DNA from: Asterochloris sp. CNOR1
Taxonomy: Eukaryota; Chlorophyta; Trebouxiophyceae; Trebouxiales; Trebouxiaceae
NCBI GenBank assembly: GCA_963969365.1
Contig: OZ017748.1
Coordinates: 3,593,001-3,657,000, forward strand
Reading direction: 5' to 3'
Length of the DNA: 64,000 bases
The notes beneath the pieces were generated by a model that made no database searches, was not told where the DNA came from, and saw only the letters and a list, made by a program, of their open reading frames with translations. Shown one piece after another: positions 11,191 through 24,000 of this stretch. Made by a program: the position numbers and the translations under genes. Within the stretch, counting starts at the first letter, position 1; every line of letters begins with the position of its first letter.

Positions 11191-14100
11191 TCATCTGCCA
11201 AAGCTTCCACCAAAATCATCTACATGTGGAGTGGCAACAGCCTTTCTGAGGCCAGGAGCCACTGGCAGACTGACTTTGCTGGTCTTGGGAATGGTGCGGT
11301 CCCGTGAGTTGAACACCCTCGAGTCTGCAAGCTCATCCCGGATGAGGGGAAGAATGGCAGGTGCTGCCTTACGCACCAATGCTGGTGGCGCGCCCCAGTC
11401 TGAGCTGCTCAGGATTGACAGGTTTGCATCAGGCGTGGGGGGCTTCTTAGGGTCAGCTGCAGCCGCCTGCTGCCTGCCCCGCGGCCTGCGTCCACCTCTG
11501 GGCGGTCTGGCCTGCGCGGATATCTGTGCAGAGGCTGTAGTGGTGACAGCCGACTCAGCTGTCGCCATGCCAGCGCCCACGCTGCCAACAGCAGCAGCAG
11601 GACTGGGGTCCATCTCCTGCTGCTGAGGGGCGGCTGGCTGCATGGCTGGGCGCTGCTGCTTGCTGCGCGGGGCACTGCTTGCGGGGGGGCCATGTCGGCT
11701 GCCAGGCCGGCTGGCAGGCCGGCTGAACCGTGCTGCATTGGCTGATGACTGGTTTGGCTGAGGAGTTGCGCTGGCATCCTTGGCGGCCGCCTTGGCCATA
11801 TGCCGTGCCAGGTCACGCTTGGTCATGTGGTCCCCAGTGGCCAGGCGGCGAGGCCCCTGCTGGACAGCCTGGCCAGCTCTGCAGCGCAGGAGGGTTACAA
11901 CTCAAAGTCCAGTCGATCGGGCAAGAGGCGTGGCCCCTGCTGCACAGCCGGTCAGCCCTGCAGCGCAAGAAGGGCAGCCCCTGTCCTGCTGCAGCTCCAA
12001 GTAGCCACACTCGGGAGCGCAGTCACATGCGATCCAGCTCATTGACACTAAGCTGGCCACTAGCGCACTCGGATGGGCACCCATTGACCATGTGAAGTGG
12101 GCAGCAGCTTCTGAGTGTTCAGCATTTGGTCGGCATGGGCTGTGTGCAGGGATCCTCTATCAGCTGGGTGCATCACCCGCACTGGCCACTGGCGGTGCAG
12201 CCCCTAAACGGTTGCTGGCCGAGCATTCCCCGCTACATCAGCCTGATGACAGACTCGCAGGCCACTTCACCTAGGGGGTCGGCTTGACACATCACATGCA
12301 ACCCTTGATCAACCTGGAAGACACAGACTGCGCCAGTCCCACTTTGTCTGCGCCTGCCTTTTCAGCCTGACCCATGCAGGTGCCCACCTGAGCGTGCACC
12401 CGTTTGTCAGCTTGATGGTGTCCATCACAGGCGGCTGCGTCTCCTTCTTATCCTCCACAAAGTCTGGCCCATCCACTAGAGCCCCACCAGTCCGCTGCTT
12501 GCCCACAGGCTTGGCGCCCTCTGCGCCAGCCGCAGCCAGCTGTCCTCCCTGTTGCAGTGACCCCTGTTGCTGCCCAGCCACAGCCAGCTGGCCAGAGGCT
12601 GTCTGCTGCTGCCCTGGCACTGGCAGCTGTGCTGCTGCCAGCTGCTGCTGCACATCCTTGGCCTTCTGTGGCCGACCCTTGGTGTCTGCAGCAGCCTGCA
12701 TGCTGACCGTGGGGGCTGTCGCTGTGGACGGCAAGGTCTCGGCGTCTAGGCTGCTCATCACAACCACCTGCAGGCAGCGTGAAGCAACAGTGCTCATGAG
12801 GCTTTGGGCAAGAGCCTACTGCTTACTGAGCGCGCACATGTACATGATCTGTCACCACCAGACATGTTGCAGCAGTTTCTGACAACTCCCTGCACCTTTA
12901 GTCCTTGGCGTGGTGTCCTCCACAACCCCATCAACTGGCATGCCGCAGCAGCAGGCTGACACATCTGGCCCATGTGATCACAACAGTACTCCTGTTCCAC
13001 AGCTGCTGCAGACACACACGCCGGTCTGAGCATCTTAAATCTTTACAGCTGATACTTTACATACCTGGCCCCTGTGGTTGTGTCCTTCTTGGTGGCTGTC
13101 CTCAGAGCGCACACATGGAGGCACGCAGCAGCCTCACCAGTGACCCAGCAGTCCCATGTGGTTGCAGCCATGCTTCTTCCCCAGCTGTCCCTAGAACTCA
13201 CAGCTCAAAAGGCATTTAGCAGCGGCACCAGGCACCCACCTGCCCCCTGTGGTCATATCCATAATCCTTCCCGCGCAGCTGCTTCTGCAGGGTGTCCAGC
13301 CGTTGGCGCTCCTCCTTATCTCGAGCTGCCATCTCTGCCTGTTTGGCCAGCTGCTTGCGCCTGCAGGCACCAGACCAGACCTGAGGGATGGCAGCTGCCT
13401 TGGGTGGTCTGGGGCAATCCAGACAGCATAACATGCATAATTTGCCAGCCAGGGGATTGTCGTGCAAGACGGCAGCCAGGTGGTGGCCCCGTGCACGCCA
13501 CAGCACTGATCATCTCAAGGAGCGCCAAGACGGTTCTGAAGGCAGCACTTAGTTTACTATGTCCTGCTCAGACGACATGCTTGGAGTGGCGTCACATCAG
13601 TGCAGGACAGCAAGCCTGTCACGCCAGCCGCTGTCAGCCTGTTAGAGTCTGATGAACAATGAGCCTGGGCACCCCAAGGCCACTCTGATGTCAATCTCAT
13701 GTGCAGTCTGTCCTTCAGATGCTGCTGCCTGCCAGCGTGTCCACAGGCACTGCGTACGCTGCCCCAACGCAAGTCTTGAAGACCGCTTGATGTCAGCTTC
13801 CTTGCGCAGCCTCTCCACATGCTGCTGCCTGTCAAAGAGCACACGGGCATGGTGTTGGTTCCCACCTGATGTCAATCTCCTCTCGAAGCCTGTCCTCCAC
13901 CTCCTGCGTGGACCCCCTCTTGGTCAGTGGCTTTCCCCCTGCCGCTCTGTTGGGCGCCCTCCCAGGCGTGATGGCTGCTGTGCTCGGGACAGGTGCGACG
14001 CTGGCACCTGCATGGGAGACCAGACGTCTCTGCGCTGCATTGTAAGATGCTGAGCGCTGCCTTGTGCCAAGACGATTCACAAGCATCATGACTTTGCAGC

Positions 14101-14792
14101 TCTCTCTCAGGCAGCACGAGCCAACTGGAAAGGTTCTGGGGCTCGCAAAGCGACACAACTGCAGCCACAGTTTGCCCTGTCGCGTGCCCACCTGAGCTGC
14201 TCTGACGCCTGCTGCCAGCACTCTCCCGCCTGCCAGCCCCAGTACGGCTGCTGGCTGACGATGACGCCGTGGAGTCCTGGCTCAGCAGCTTGCTGCCCTG
14301 TGAACGCAGCGTCCCCCCTCTGCCACCCAAGCGTGTGGGGGATTTGCTCAGCACGTTCTCTGCAGGCCCAGAAAGACAAGTCAGCAGCCCACACGCTGGT
14401 ACACAAGTCAGCAGCAGCAGAGCTGCACTCCAGACGGGGCAGAGTACATTGACCTGCACACAGCTTGAGCAAGGCTTGCCTGTACCAGTTCTCTCTGGCA
14501 AGAGCTGCCTGACTTGCACTACCCCCCGCATCCAGGTGTCTGGCAGGCAGGGCGCAGGCTGCTGATTGGGCTGCCAGCTGCTGGTTGTGGCAGGGTCAGC
14601 AGGCTCTGGCTCTCTGTTCACATGCGCCATCTCTATCGCCGCCATGCTGGCTGCAAGGCATTGCTCTATCACACATTGCTGCACCTGCCTGCAGAGCTCA
14701 CGCTCCAAGATGCTCTGCCATGCAGCGTTCAGTGCTTCGGTCAGCAGGTCCTGGACAACAAAGTGGCGTTCAATCTCCCCTGAGTCATCCAT
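11191..14792 (-). CDS. Uncharacterised coiled-coil / low-complexity protein, tentatively C2orf81-like
   Basis: I do not recognise this gene with certainty. The ATG at 14792 opens an acidic start and a helical segment (LLTEALNAAWQSILERE, then CVIEQCLAASMAAIEMA). Further exons give SKSPTRLGGRGG and a Ser/Arg-rich stretch (about 14360-14180), TPGRAPNRAAGG with EVEDRLREEIDIR (about 14040-13868), HVERLRKEADIKR (about 13833-13788), a charged coiled coil MAARDKEERQRLDTLQKQLR followed by KDYGYDHRGQ (about 13365-13243), and VVVMSSLDAETLP with a Gln/Ala-rich linker to LTNGCTLR (about 12770-12380). The last exon (about 11857-11191) holds RLATGDHMTKRDLARHMAKA and a Pro/Arg-rich tail with RNSRDRTIP-like charge. 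The pattern YDxxGxVVVxxxxxAExLP is seen in some conserved eukaryotic proteins, including C2orf81/DUF4639 relatives; that assignment is an inference. It is divergently paired with a kinesin, so a microtubule or ciliary role is possible but not shown. Confidence 0.7.
11847..11974 (-). repeat. Echo of the last-exon acceptor region
   Basis: On the plus strand, the block from about 11847 (GGCGAGGCCCCTGCTGGACA) to 11895 (GCAGCGCAGGAGGG) is repeated about 80 bp further on (AGGCGTGGCCCCTGCTGCAC to GCAGCGCAAGAAGG, ending about 11974). The first block includes the acceptor and opening codons of the final exon. The second is in the intron. Confidence 0.8.
13686..13911 (-). repeat. Three related copies of a coiled-coil exon edge
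   Basis: On the plus strand three segments begin TGATGTCA: 13686-13733, 13788-13833 and 13867-13911. Each continues with a related 45-bp sequence (for example CTGTCC and TGCTGCTGCCTG). Two are read as exons encoding EVEDRLREEIDIR and HVERLRKEADIKR. The third encodes a similar HLKDRLHMRL but has no good frame connection and looks intronic. Confidence 0.75.
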
Positions 14793-15092
14793 TGGGCTCA
14801 GGTGCTAGCTGAATCTTGTTGCTCGCTTGAGAGTTCTAACCTAACATGGCTCCAACCGGGACGAGCAGCTGCTGTTCTCATGCTGCATCACTCTACTGGC
14901 TGCTATCCACCTGATTCGATTCTGCTGGCTCTACTTCGTTTGCACATGTGAAACTTTTTGCACTTCATCTACTGCCCCCTCAATCGGGGTTGTAGCTATG
15001 CAGCAACCAAGCCGTATACAGGTGGCTGGCAGTGGGTTCGTTATGTGTCATGCCTCCAAGCTGGACATTTGCTGAGGCGATCCCTGGCTTGC
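14793..15092. promoter_or_regulatory. Candidate divergent promoter, coiled-coil gene / kinesin
   Basis: The minus-strand gene starts at 14792 and the first kinesin codons lie at or just upstream of 15093 on the plus strand. At most about 300 bp serve both directions. No TATA box stands out. It may also hold a short 5' exon of the kinesin gene. Confidence 0.5.
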
Positions 15093-18000
15093 ATGCAGGT
15101 GGTGGTGCGGGTGAGACCTGCACTTGGTGATGAGGTCAATGCAGCTCCTGCTGTCACCTGCAGTCCCAGCCAGGAGCAAGTGCAGGTAATTACTGTGTCT
15201 GCATGGCCGGCATGCATGCATCTTGGCATCTCAGCCTACCAGTACCTCCTTCAGGTTGAGCTCCCAGAGAGGCTTGGCGAGAAGCCTCAGCTGCCAACAC
15301 ACGTGGAAAAGGCCACAGCCAAGGCCTTTGCTTTTGACGCCTGCGTGGATGGCAGGGCATCCCAGGTAAGCAGCAGGGCAATGCTTGTGCACTAAACAGG
15401 CCCCCCTATCTCAGTGTCTGCTTGACGTGCTAGGGCACAGTTGGATCCACAGGCTCTACCATTGCGCTGCAGGCTGACATTGCCCAAGTCTGCAACATCC
15501 CGGAACTGGTGGATGCGGTGCTGCAGGGCTTCAGCGTCACAGTCTTTGCCTTTGGCCAGACAGGCTCAGTGAGTGCGCGCCCCCGCCTGTTGCATGGGTG
15601 CCTGGTCCAACATGAACACAACAGGTGTCATTCATGCAGCTCCTCAGGCATTGACCCCAGGCTTGCAGACATCAGGCAGGACTTGCTGCGGTGCAGGGCA
15701 AGACATACAGCATGGTGGGGCCCCGCCTCGGCACTGCTGAGTACGATCGGCAGAGCGACGTGAAAGCCAGCGACGGCTTCCTCAGCCGCTCATTCCAGCA
15801 GGCGTTCACTGCAATCAGGGACCACTCCACGGCCGTGCGCGGCAGCGTACAGGTCAGCTACCAGGCTGACTGGCACAATGTCCTGCTGCCACGGCAGCAT
15901 GCACGGCAGCATGCAGGACTGCGCTGTGTCAGCGGCTTGCAAGCACCGCAGGAGCCGCTGCCAACAACTCTGCTGCCTGACCCTGCTTGTGTTGAGTCGC
16001 TGAAATGCTCTGATGGCGCTAAGCAGCACAATGCAGCAAGCAGGCTAGAGCGCAACTGACTGCCTGTTTGCAGGTCAGCTGCTATGAAATTTATAACGAC
16101 TATGTCGCAGACCTGGCAGCCCCCACAAGGCAGCACCTGGCCGTGCGGCATGACCGGGCCAAGGGCTTCTACGTGGAGGGCCTGCAGACTGCAGAGGTCA
16201 GCACTTGCCAGGAGGCACTGGAGTTTGTGCATCGGGCCCTGGTCGTACGCGCCATCAGGTGCGCCTACCAGCTAGTTCAGGGGACCGGGACGTACGCCAT
16301 TTGCACCGGCTTGCATGCGGTGCCTGCCGAAAGTGGCAGCAGTGTGCTCAGTGCCTTCTGTCAATGTGCAGCAGCAGCAGCATGAACTCCTTTGTCATAG
16401 CGCCAGAGCAACATCCCTTCCGGCCAGGCAACTGACAGCGGCAGCTCTGCCCTGCGGCTTATGAGTCACCAGGAAGTCACAGCCCCTGGGCAGACTCACT
16501 GCACTCCAGTGCTGCTGACCGCTCTACTCATCTGAGCCTGCGCTCAGCACCCCTCTGCACTGCATCTAAAGGCCACCAGCCCTTGGGAAGCCCGAGCCTC
16601 GCTGCTGCAGCTGAGAACTGGTCTGGTTGTGCAGGGCGCACCGCTTGAATGAGCACTCGTCGCGCAGCCACTGTGTGATGACGCTGCATATCGAGACAGA
16701 CAGCTCCCTCAACAGTTCGCAGGGCGGGCGGCCAGGCAGCGCGGCAGACCCTGCCCACATGAGGCGCTTTGGCAAGCTGGTCCTGGTGGACTTAGCTGGC
16801 AGTGAGCGGCTCAAGGTGGGCCTCACTGCCTTGTCTGTTGGGGCCGCGCAGATGGGCAGTTTAATGCAAAACATCTCGAGCCTGTGGGTCGACATCCTGA
16901 GCTCTGCTTGCTCTTTAGTTGGCGTGCTGCGGCACTCTCTGCTTTGGCAAGACCGTTGGCTTTGGTATGCTGATGCTGGTGGACTTGGCAAGCGCCTCCG
17001 GATGGCCTGCCTGCTCAGCCCACTGCTAGCAGCACATATCAAGCACTGTGTCCAGCCTGAATGCACTCCAGAGCAACAGTGAGAGCTGTGCCTGCTGCTC
17101 GTTGAGCATGCTGCTGCACTATATGCTGTGATCAGACTGTTTGCTTGGCAGGCACCTAGTGGCCAAAGGCATTGCCAGCCTGCTCTGCACGTCGCTGGCA
17201 CCAATACTTGGCGAACAATGCCAAATGCAGTGCCTGTTCATCGAGAAACCTGCTGCATTGCATTGCTGCCATCAGCAGCCAGCAGGCTCACTGCATGTGG
17301 CTGTGTACCTTCAGAGTGACAGAGAAAATTCTGCTTCTACCAAGAAGAGATTTCATCTCCTCGTCTACTTTGTAGCAGATGCACATGGCCCATGTGTAAG
17401 ATTGCTGGTGTGCGCCTGCAGCTGACGGGCACCATTGGCGAGGACGCCATGAGGGAGACCGGGGCCATCAATCGCAGCTTATTCACGCTGGGGCAAACGC
17501 TGGCTGCACTGAGGACTAGGAACAGTGGGTGCGCCCTGCCATGCACCTGTGTGGGGGTCACTGGGCACTTCATTCACAGTGTTGTGCGCATCAGGGGTGT
17601 TTGGGCAACAGCCATACAGTTGCTTCTCTCATTTGCAGCCATGCTGCCAGTGTCATGACAGGTGAAGTGCATGGCAGTCTTGCTGGCCCAATGCATTGTG
17701 TCCCCAAGTAGGCTGCCTGCATCCTCAGAGCCATCCAAGACAGCCAAGTAGGGCTGTTGCATGTCACTGAAAGAGTGCCAGCAAATCACACCCCACCCAA
17801 GGCAGCATTAGAACTGCTCCATGTCCCTGCAGGCTGCAGCGGGTAGTGCCCTATCGGGACAGCACGCTGACCAAGCTGCTGTATGATGGTCTCAAGGGGG
17901 ATGGGCGCGTTCTCATGCTGGCCTGCGCTGCCCCTACCAAGGTAGCAAAAGTTGATGTTGGGATAGGCAGCGTCCACTTGTACAGCAACACTATGGCAGA

Positions 18001-21000
18001 GAACGAGGCTATCAGCCTGTCTAAAACTCTCAGCGGCATGCTGCCCATGATGACCTTCGATAAGATGGATCTCTCCTCATGCTGGCCTGTGCAGCCCCCA
18101 TCAGTGCGGCCAGAGTGCACTCTCAGTTGACCTGCAAAGGCTGCCATCGAATTTGACACCTTGTATCTCAGCCTGCTACTGTCTGCAGCCAGCTCTCTTG
18201 ATGCATCTACCTGCAGCTGCAGCTGGCTTGGGCGCTCAGGCCCTTGCTCCCTGCCCTCAACTGCAGTCATATGCAGAGGAGACCCTGAACACCCTGCACT
18301 TTGCCAGTGTGGCCCTGCAAGTGAAGAGCGCCCCTGTGCGCATCCTGGATCCCCAGGACCAACTTGTGGTCAACCTGCGCGGCACCATCACGCGCCTGAA
18401 GACAGAGAACCAGCAGCTCTCCCTCATGCTGTATGAGGCCACCAGCTCTGCCGGAACTGTCAACACCTCACCAATGCGCATGTCAAGCTTTGGCAGCGAG
18501 GTGGGTGCTTGGCCTTGCAGTTCAATGCTGCCTGCACAGTTTGCCAGTGAGTGCCCCTTCTGTACCTGGCCAGGGCATTGCAGCCGCACAGTAGAGGCCA
18601 TGTTGAATTCAGCTGCCTGCTGCTGAGATGTCGAGCTGGGCACAGTTGGGACTACCCATGGCAGCAGCACCCCTCATGAGCGTGTCCAGCTTTGGCAGCC
18701 AGTGGGGCACTTCCGCTTAGTGCATCAGCACTGCCTGTGCCAGCCTGTAGCTCCCTGTGCATGTTCAGATCTGGCATTAAGGCGGGCCCCCCTGTGGCAG
18801 GCAGTCATGCGCTGGCTGACGCATCGTCCGTGGAGTCAGTCTGTCAATGTCATGACCACGCCTTCACTGCCCAAGACCCAGTCTGCCTGTCTGCCTGGCT
18901 GCCTCAAGCTCCCTGAAGGACTGAATCAAGTATTTTCAGTCACACTCAAGGCAAAAGCTGGACAGTCACAGCCTGCTCATATTCCATGCTGCAGATGCCC
19001 CCACGCCGTGTCACAGACGATGTGGCCAGCTCGCAGCCCAGCGCCAGCACGAGCCACCTGCACGTGAGCCCCAGCCTGAACTCACGCAGCCCTGGCAAGC
19101 AGCCCCCGCTGCTGCAGCGCCTGTGGGCAACGCTGCCCCGCACACGCTCCACTGCCAAGCGCCACCTCCAGCAAACGCCGCAGTCCTACCGCCAGAGGCT
19201 GCACCAGCAGCAGAGTGGCCCACCCCCGGCACCCAGCAGCACCAGCAGCCTCACGGTGCCCCCCATGGTCAGCCAGCGCTCGGCCCTGCCAGGCAGCAGG
19301 GATGCTGGCCTGCAGCGCAGCGGCAGCCCGCAGTCTCTGCCGGCGCGGGCTGCTCGCAGCGCAAGGGGGCCTCAAAGGGAGGCTGGCAGCCCTGGCAAGC
19401 TGCGCCAGCTGCACTACAGGTGAGCTGACGGCCTGGGCCGGGATGACTCATGCTTCTCTGTTGTCTGCCAACATCCTGCTCAGGACAGCAACCATCAACA
19501 TGCTTGGGGCCCCTAATTGCAAAGCAGTGTACAGTAGCATTGAGCGCCCTGGATCTCTGAGCTGGGCAGGAGCATGAAGTGTTTGCTGTCATTGAAGCAC
19601 ACTGTCAGGGAACTAGAAGCGATTCTTGCGATGGCAGCTGAGCATGATGAGGTATTTGGTGCTACCGTCCTGAGGCACAGTGTCAGCATACCTCTTTGAC
19701 GTCTCAGGTACGGGCCAGGGGGGACACAGTTCTCATCAGGCACCTCGTCTTCTGCGGGAGCTCTAGGGTCGCGAGTCAGGGCGGGGACTGGAGAGGGGCT
19801 GGGGCAGGTCAAAGCTGCCATGGCAGGCACCAGCCGCCGCCACACACAGGGGCTGGGCAGCCTGCGGGGGTCGCTTGGCAGTTCAACATCCTTTATGCCC
19901 CCTATCCTGGCAGCGGACAAGTCTGATGTGTTTGCCATGACCCCCTTTCAGGTGGGGGCAGGCACTTGTTGGCCTGCTCTGCTGCGCTGCTGCATAGTGC
20001 CTGGCTTGAGCCACCTTCATGGAGAGATTGGCTGTGAGCATCACGAAATTCAGTGGGATGCACAAAAGCAGATACTGAGCCCTGCGTGGCACCCCTGTGT
20101 CCCTTCCGCTGAAACCTCTGTGACTGTGACTTGAACAGCCATACCTCTAATGGCTGGCAACCATTGCTGCTGGGCCTTGAGGACTGCTGAGCTATGCTGA
20201 GGCTCCACAAGAGACAGTCCAGCAAAACCTGCTCCTCCTGCCCGTTGTGCTGCTTTGCGTCCTCCTGCTGACAGCTGAGCCGTGCCTGCAGGGTTCTGAG
20301 CCATAGGAGGTGTGCCTATCGAGTCCTGCATAGCTTGCTCCTGCCTGGTGTGAATGGTGAGCTGCACCTGCAGGGTCCTGAGCCCCTGCCGCCGCTGGAG
20401 AGCTTCCCTGAGCTGGCTGCTATGGAGGCTGAATTTCAGGCAAGCGTGGGGGACACAGGCGTTGCAGGTGGGCCCAAATTTTGGCAGCACCTGTGGGCTG
20501 CCAGCCCATCAGCAATGTGTTCCCGAGCAGATTTCCCCTGAGCAGGGGAAGCAGGCAGTCTCTCCAGCCCATATGGATCTGGAGCAAATTGCAATGGGCC
20601 TTGCAGTGCCAGCCTTATACGCATCTGCATGACATAGCATCTACAGAGCCATTGTTTACCTGCTCGGTCTGCTGGTGACCTGGCTGGCAGCTGCATGCCT
20701 CTGCTGAGGTTGATGCCAGAGTTGCCTGGCTGCGCCCAGCCAGATCAAACGCTGCCCTGTCTGCAGGGCTTGCAGCGCCTGTGCCCCCCAGCTGCCACCC
20801 TCAGTACAGTGTGCACTCCAGCCTGGACCCACTGAGCGGCGCCCCGCCTCTATCCCCGGGCACGCTGCGCCGTCTGCAGCAGCAGTCCACCGTGAGCGCG
20901 AAGCAGACCCCCCCCAGGGTTTGGGCACTGCCCCAGCTGCCCACCAGCCTCTCGGAGGAGGATGTGACCCAACAGTTGGCTCTTGACCGGCAGCAGCAGC

Positions 21001-24000
21001 GCGCCAGGCAGTCTCCCCGCTGGCTGGCAGAGCAGGGCACCAGCTTGGCCGGCCTGAGCAGCAGCTTGGCATCCCTGCCAGGTGGGATCTGGGCAAGCGT
21101 TGGGCGTCAGAAGCGCTGCACACAGCTCTGTAGCACCCACAGCAGTATGCAGCATGTCCAGGTGTTGACTCCCGTGCCGCAGCCTGTCCCCACACCGGCC
21201 TCCCTGCAAGGTGTGACCACCCAGACATGCTTGTGTCCTCAGCAATGACGCAGGCAGGGAGCAGCATCATCAAAGTCGCGCCGCCAGATGCCACCCCTGA
21301 CTCGCTGCCCGCAGGTTCCCATGCCCAGCAGCACATCCGCAGCCCGCGCACCATGGTGCTTCTGCAGCAAACGCCCCAGCCCCCACCCACCCACCCCGGC
21401 AAGGGCGGGCATTACGGGCACCTGCGCTTCCCCGGACGCAACGAATTCAAGTTTGACGGGCAGGCGGCTCTGGCTCTGCCCAGGGGCGACGAGGGTACTC
21501 AGACGGAGGGGCTGCCAGACCCCCCTGCCCCACCACCCTGCCCAGAGCCAGACACGGTGGATGAGGGCACCAGCACTGACCTGCCAGCAGCTATGGTTGA
21601 TGAGGGGACAGCAGTGGAGCCAATGGAAGCAGCAGTCGACGAGGGCACCGCAACTGAACCTCTGGCAGACTTGGTCAGTGAAGGGACGGGCCCGGAGCCC
21701 ACGGCAGCCATGGTGGATGAAGGGACAGGTGCTGAGCCGATGGCATCCATGGTGGATGAGGGCACAGGGCCTGAGCCCCAGGGAGCTCTACTGGATGAGG
21801 GCACCATGCCTGAGGCTGAGCCCAGCAAGCCTCTCATGGTCGACGAGGGAACCGACCCGGAGCCAGCTCCTGCGGTGCTGCAGCAGCCGCCACCTCCCCT
21901 GGCCTCTCAGCAGTCCTACGAGGCCAGGCAGGCACGCCAGCTGGCAGAGGCTGCAGCGCTGGAGCGGGAGCGGGCAGACCCTGATGCTCAGCTGAGGCGC
22001 CTGCTGCAGCAGGACTCCCTGCTGCAGGCACAGGAGGCAGAGGCAGAGGCAGAGCTGTCCGCTGGCGGCCTAGCAGCCAGGGAGCCCAGACTCCTGCCTG
22101 GCTGGCACTGGAGGGCACGGCAGAAACCCCAGCCGGATCCCCAGCCTGAGCCTGTGGAGGAGCCAGCTCAGGCAGCCAGGCCCAGCCCTGATGAGCAGCT
22201 GACGCACCTGCTGCAGCAGGACTCTCTTCTGCAGTCTCAGCAGCAGGAGGCTTGGGCCGATGCTGAGGAGGCAGACCCAGCTGCCGCTGGAAGCACTGCC
22301 GGCACGCCGCGTGCGGGGGAGCCAGGGCTGTCTCCTGGATGGCACTGGAGGGCTCAGCGGCAGCCAGTCCCCATGGAGGCTACTGACGTTGCTGCTCCTG
22401 CCAAGGCAACACCTGACGAGCAGCTTGTACGCCTGCTGCAGCAGGACTCCCTGCTTCAGCGAGAGGGGCCTCAGGGTGAGGACGCAGGTGCCCCAGCAGC
22501 CGCCAGTGGGCCAGGCCCACAGGCACAGGACCCCCAGCCCCCGCCTGGCTGGCGGTGGCGCAGGCGGCGCAGCAAGGCGGCTGAGCCAGTGGCGGCGCCT
22601 GTGGAGGCCATCAAGCTGACACCAGACCAGCAGCTCACGCAGCTGCTGCAGCAGGAGTCCCTCAGGCAGCACGAGGGGGCTGGAGGGAGTGGCAGCTCGG
22701 ATGATCCAGGCCTCGGCGATTTCCCCCACGCTGCAGTCGAACCCCAGCCAGAGGCTGGCTGGCGGTGGCGCAAGCAACCACCGCCTGAGCAGGCAGCCCC
22801 CGAGCCCGGGCCGGCTCAGCAGGCGGAGGGCGTGTCTCCCCAGACTGTGGCTGAGCTGCATGAAATGTCCATTCAGACTGACGAGGGTGAAGGGGTCAGA
22901 GGTAAGCGTTGTGCCCACATGCAGTGAGTGTGCTGCAGCAAAATGGCAGCATCACTTATCAGACGCGAAGAGGGGCCATGTCTAGTGGTCAACCAGCTGG
23001 ATGGACAGCAGGCAGATTCGACTGTCAATTTGAGCAGCAGACTATGGGGACAATGTACCCTGTCGCCCGTCTGCCAGCCAGTGAAGCTTCCCTCCAACAG
23101 AGCACTGCTGGGCACTGCATCAGAGACTTGAATGGTAACCCTCAGTGCCTGTCACGGGCAGCATGTCTTGAGATTGCCTGCCCTGGGCACCCACCAGCCA
23201 GCAGCTTTGGCTTGTGTCAGCTAACATACTGCCTGGCACTGCCAGAGGCACTCAGCGCAGCAAGTGTGCTGCAGCTTGGCACTGCCCCCATCCCATCTTA
23301 CTCCCTGCAGAGCCTGCTGCAGCCCCAGTGCCAGCTTCTAGCCAGTCCATCGCTGTGGGCACAGATGATCTGGTGGACCCCAGCGGGGCGGGGGAGGCTT
23401 ACTACTATGACCCTGATGAGCAGGTGGAGCCTGAGCCCAAGGCTCTGCGCTGGGCACGGGAAAACCCCTGGTGCGCAGGCAGCTGATTTGGAAAGCTGTC
23501 ATTTGTAGTTACCTGCAATGTTGAAGCACACTGAGAAGGCCCAAGCCCCAGGCTCTGCACTGCGCGTGGGAGGTAGCTTGGTGCGGTGCATATTGTTGGG
23601 GCATCAGCTAGGTCGCCTTGCTTTCCCTTGTTGCAGAAGGCTGCCTGCCGGGCCCATAAGAAGCCTTGGTGTGCAGCCAAGTGTCCAGCTGCTTTGATGC
23701 TTGAGGGGGAGCTGAGGCAGACCCTCAAGCTGGTAAACCTCTGCTGCACGCCATTGTTCACAGGGAGCCGACTGCCCTGCATCTTCGCAGAGCTGCCACA
23801 GCCTGCAGCATTTGACCGTCAATTCCAGGCTCCCTCATGAAGCCATCTATGCCCCATGCAATCCTGCCAGATTGCAAATCAGATCTCCATGTGCACCTAC
23901 ACCCAGTCTGGTATCTACCTCACTTCTGAGCCCCCACCTGCACCCTGCAGGTTTGGCACTGATGAGGACATGACGGCCTTTGCATATGAAGTGCACGATC

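Noticed and set aside
14958-15395. Kinesin start at 14958
   Set aside because: The codon there is TTG and the upstream reading has no kinesin similarity. The ATG at 15093 or an undetected 5' exon is more likely.
21499-22918. Minus-strand frames opposite the kinesin tail repeats
   Set aside because: They arise from the repetitive GC-rich coding exon on the plus strand. The plus frame is uninterrupted for 566 codons and joins the kinesin gene.
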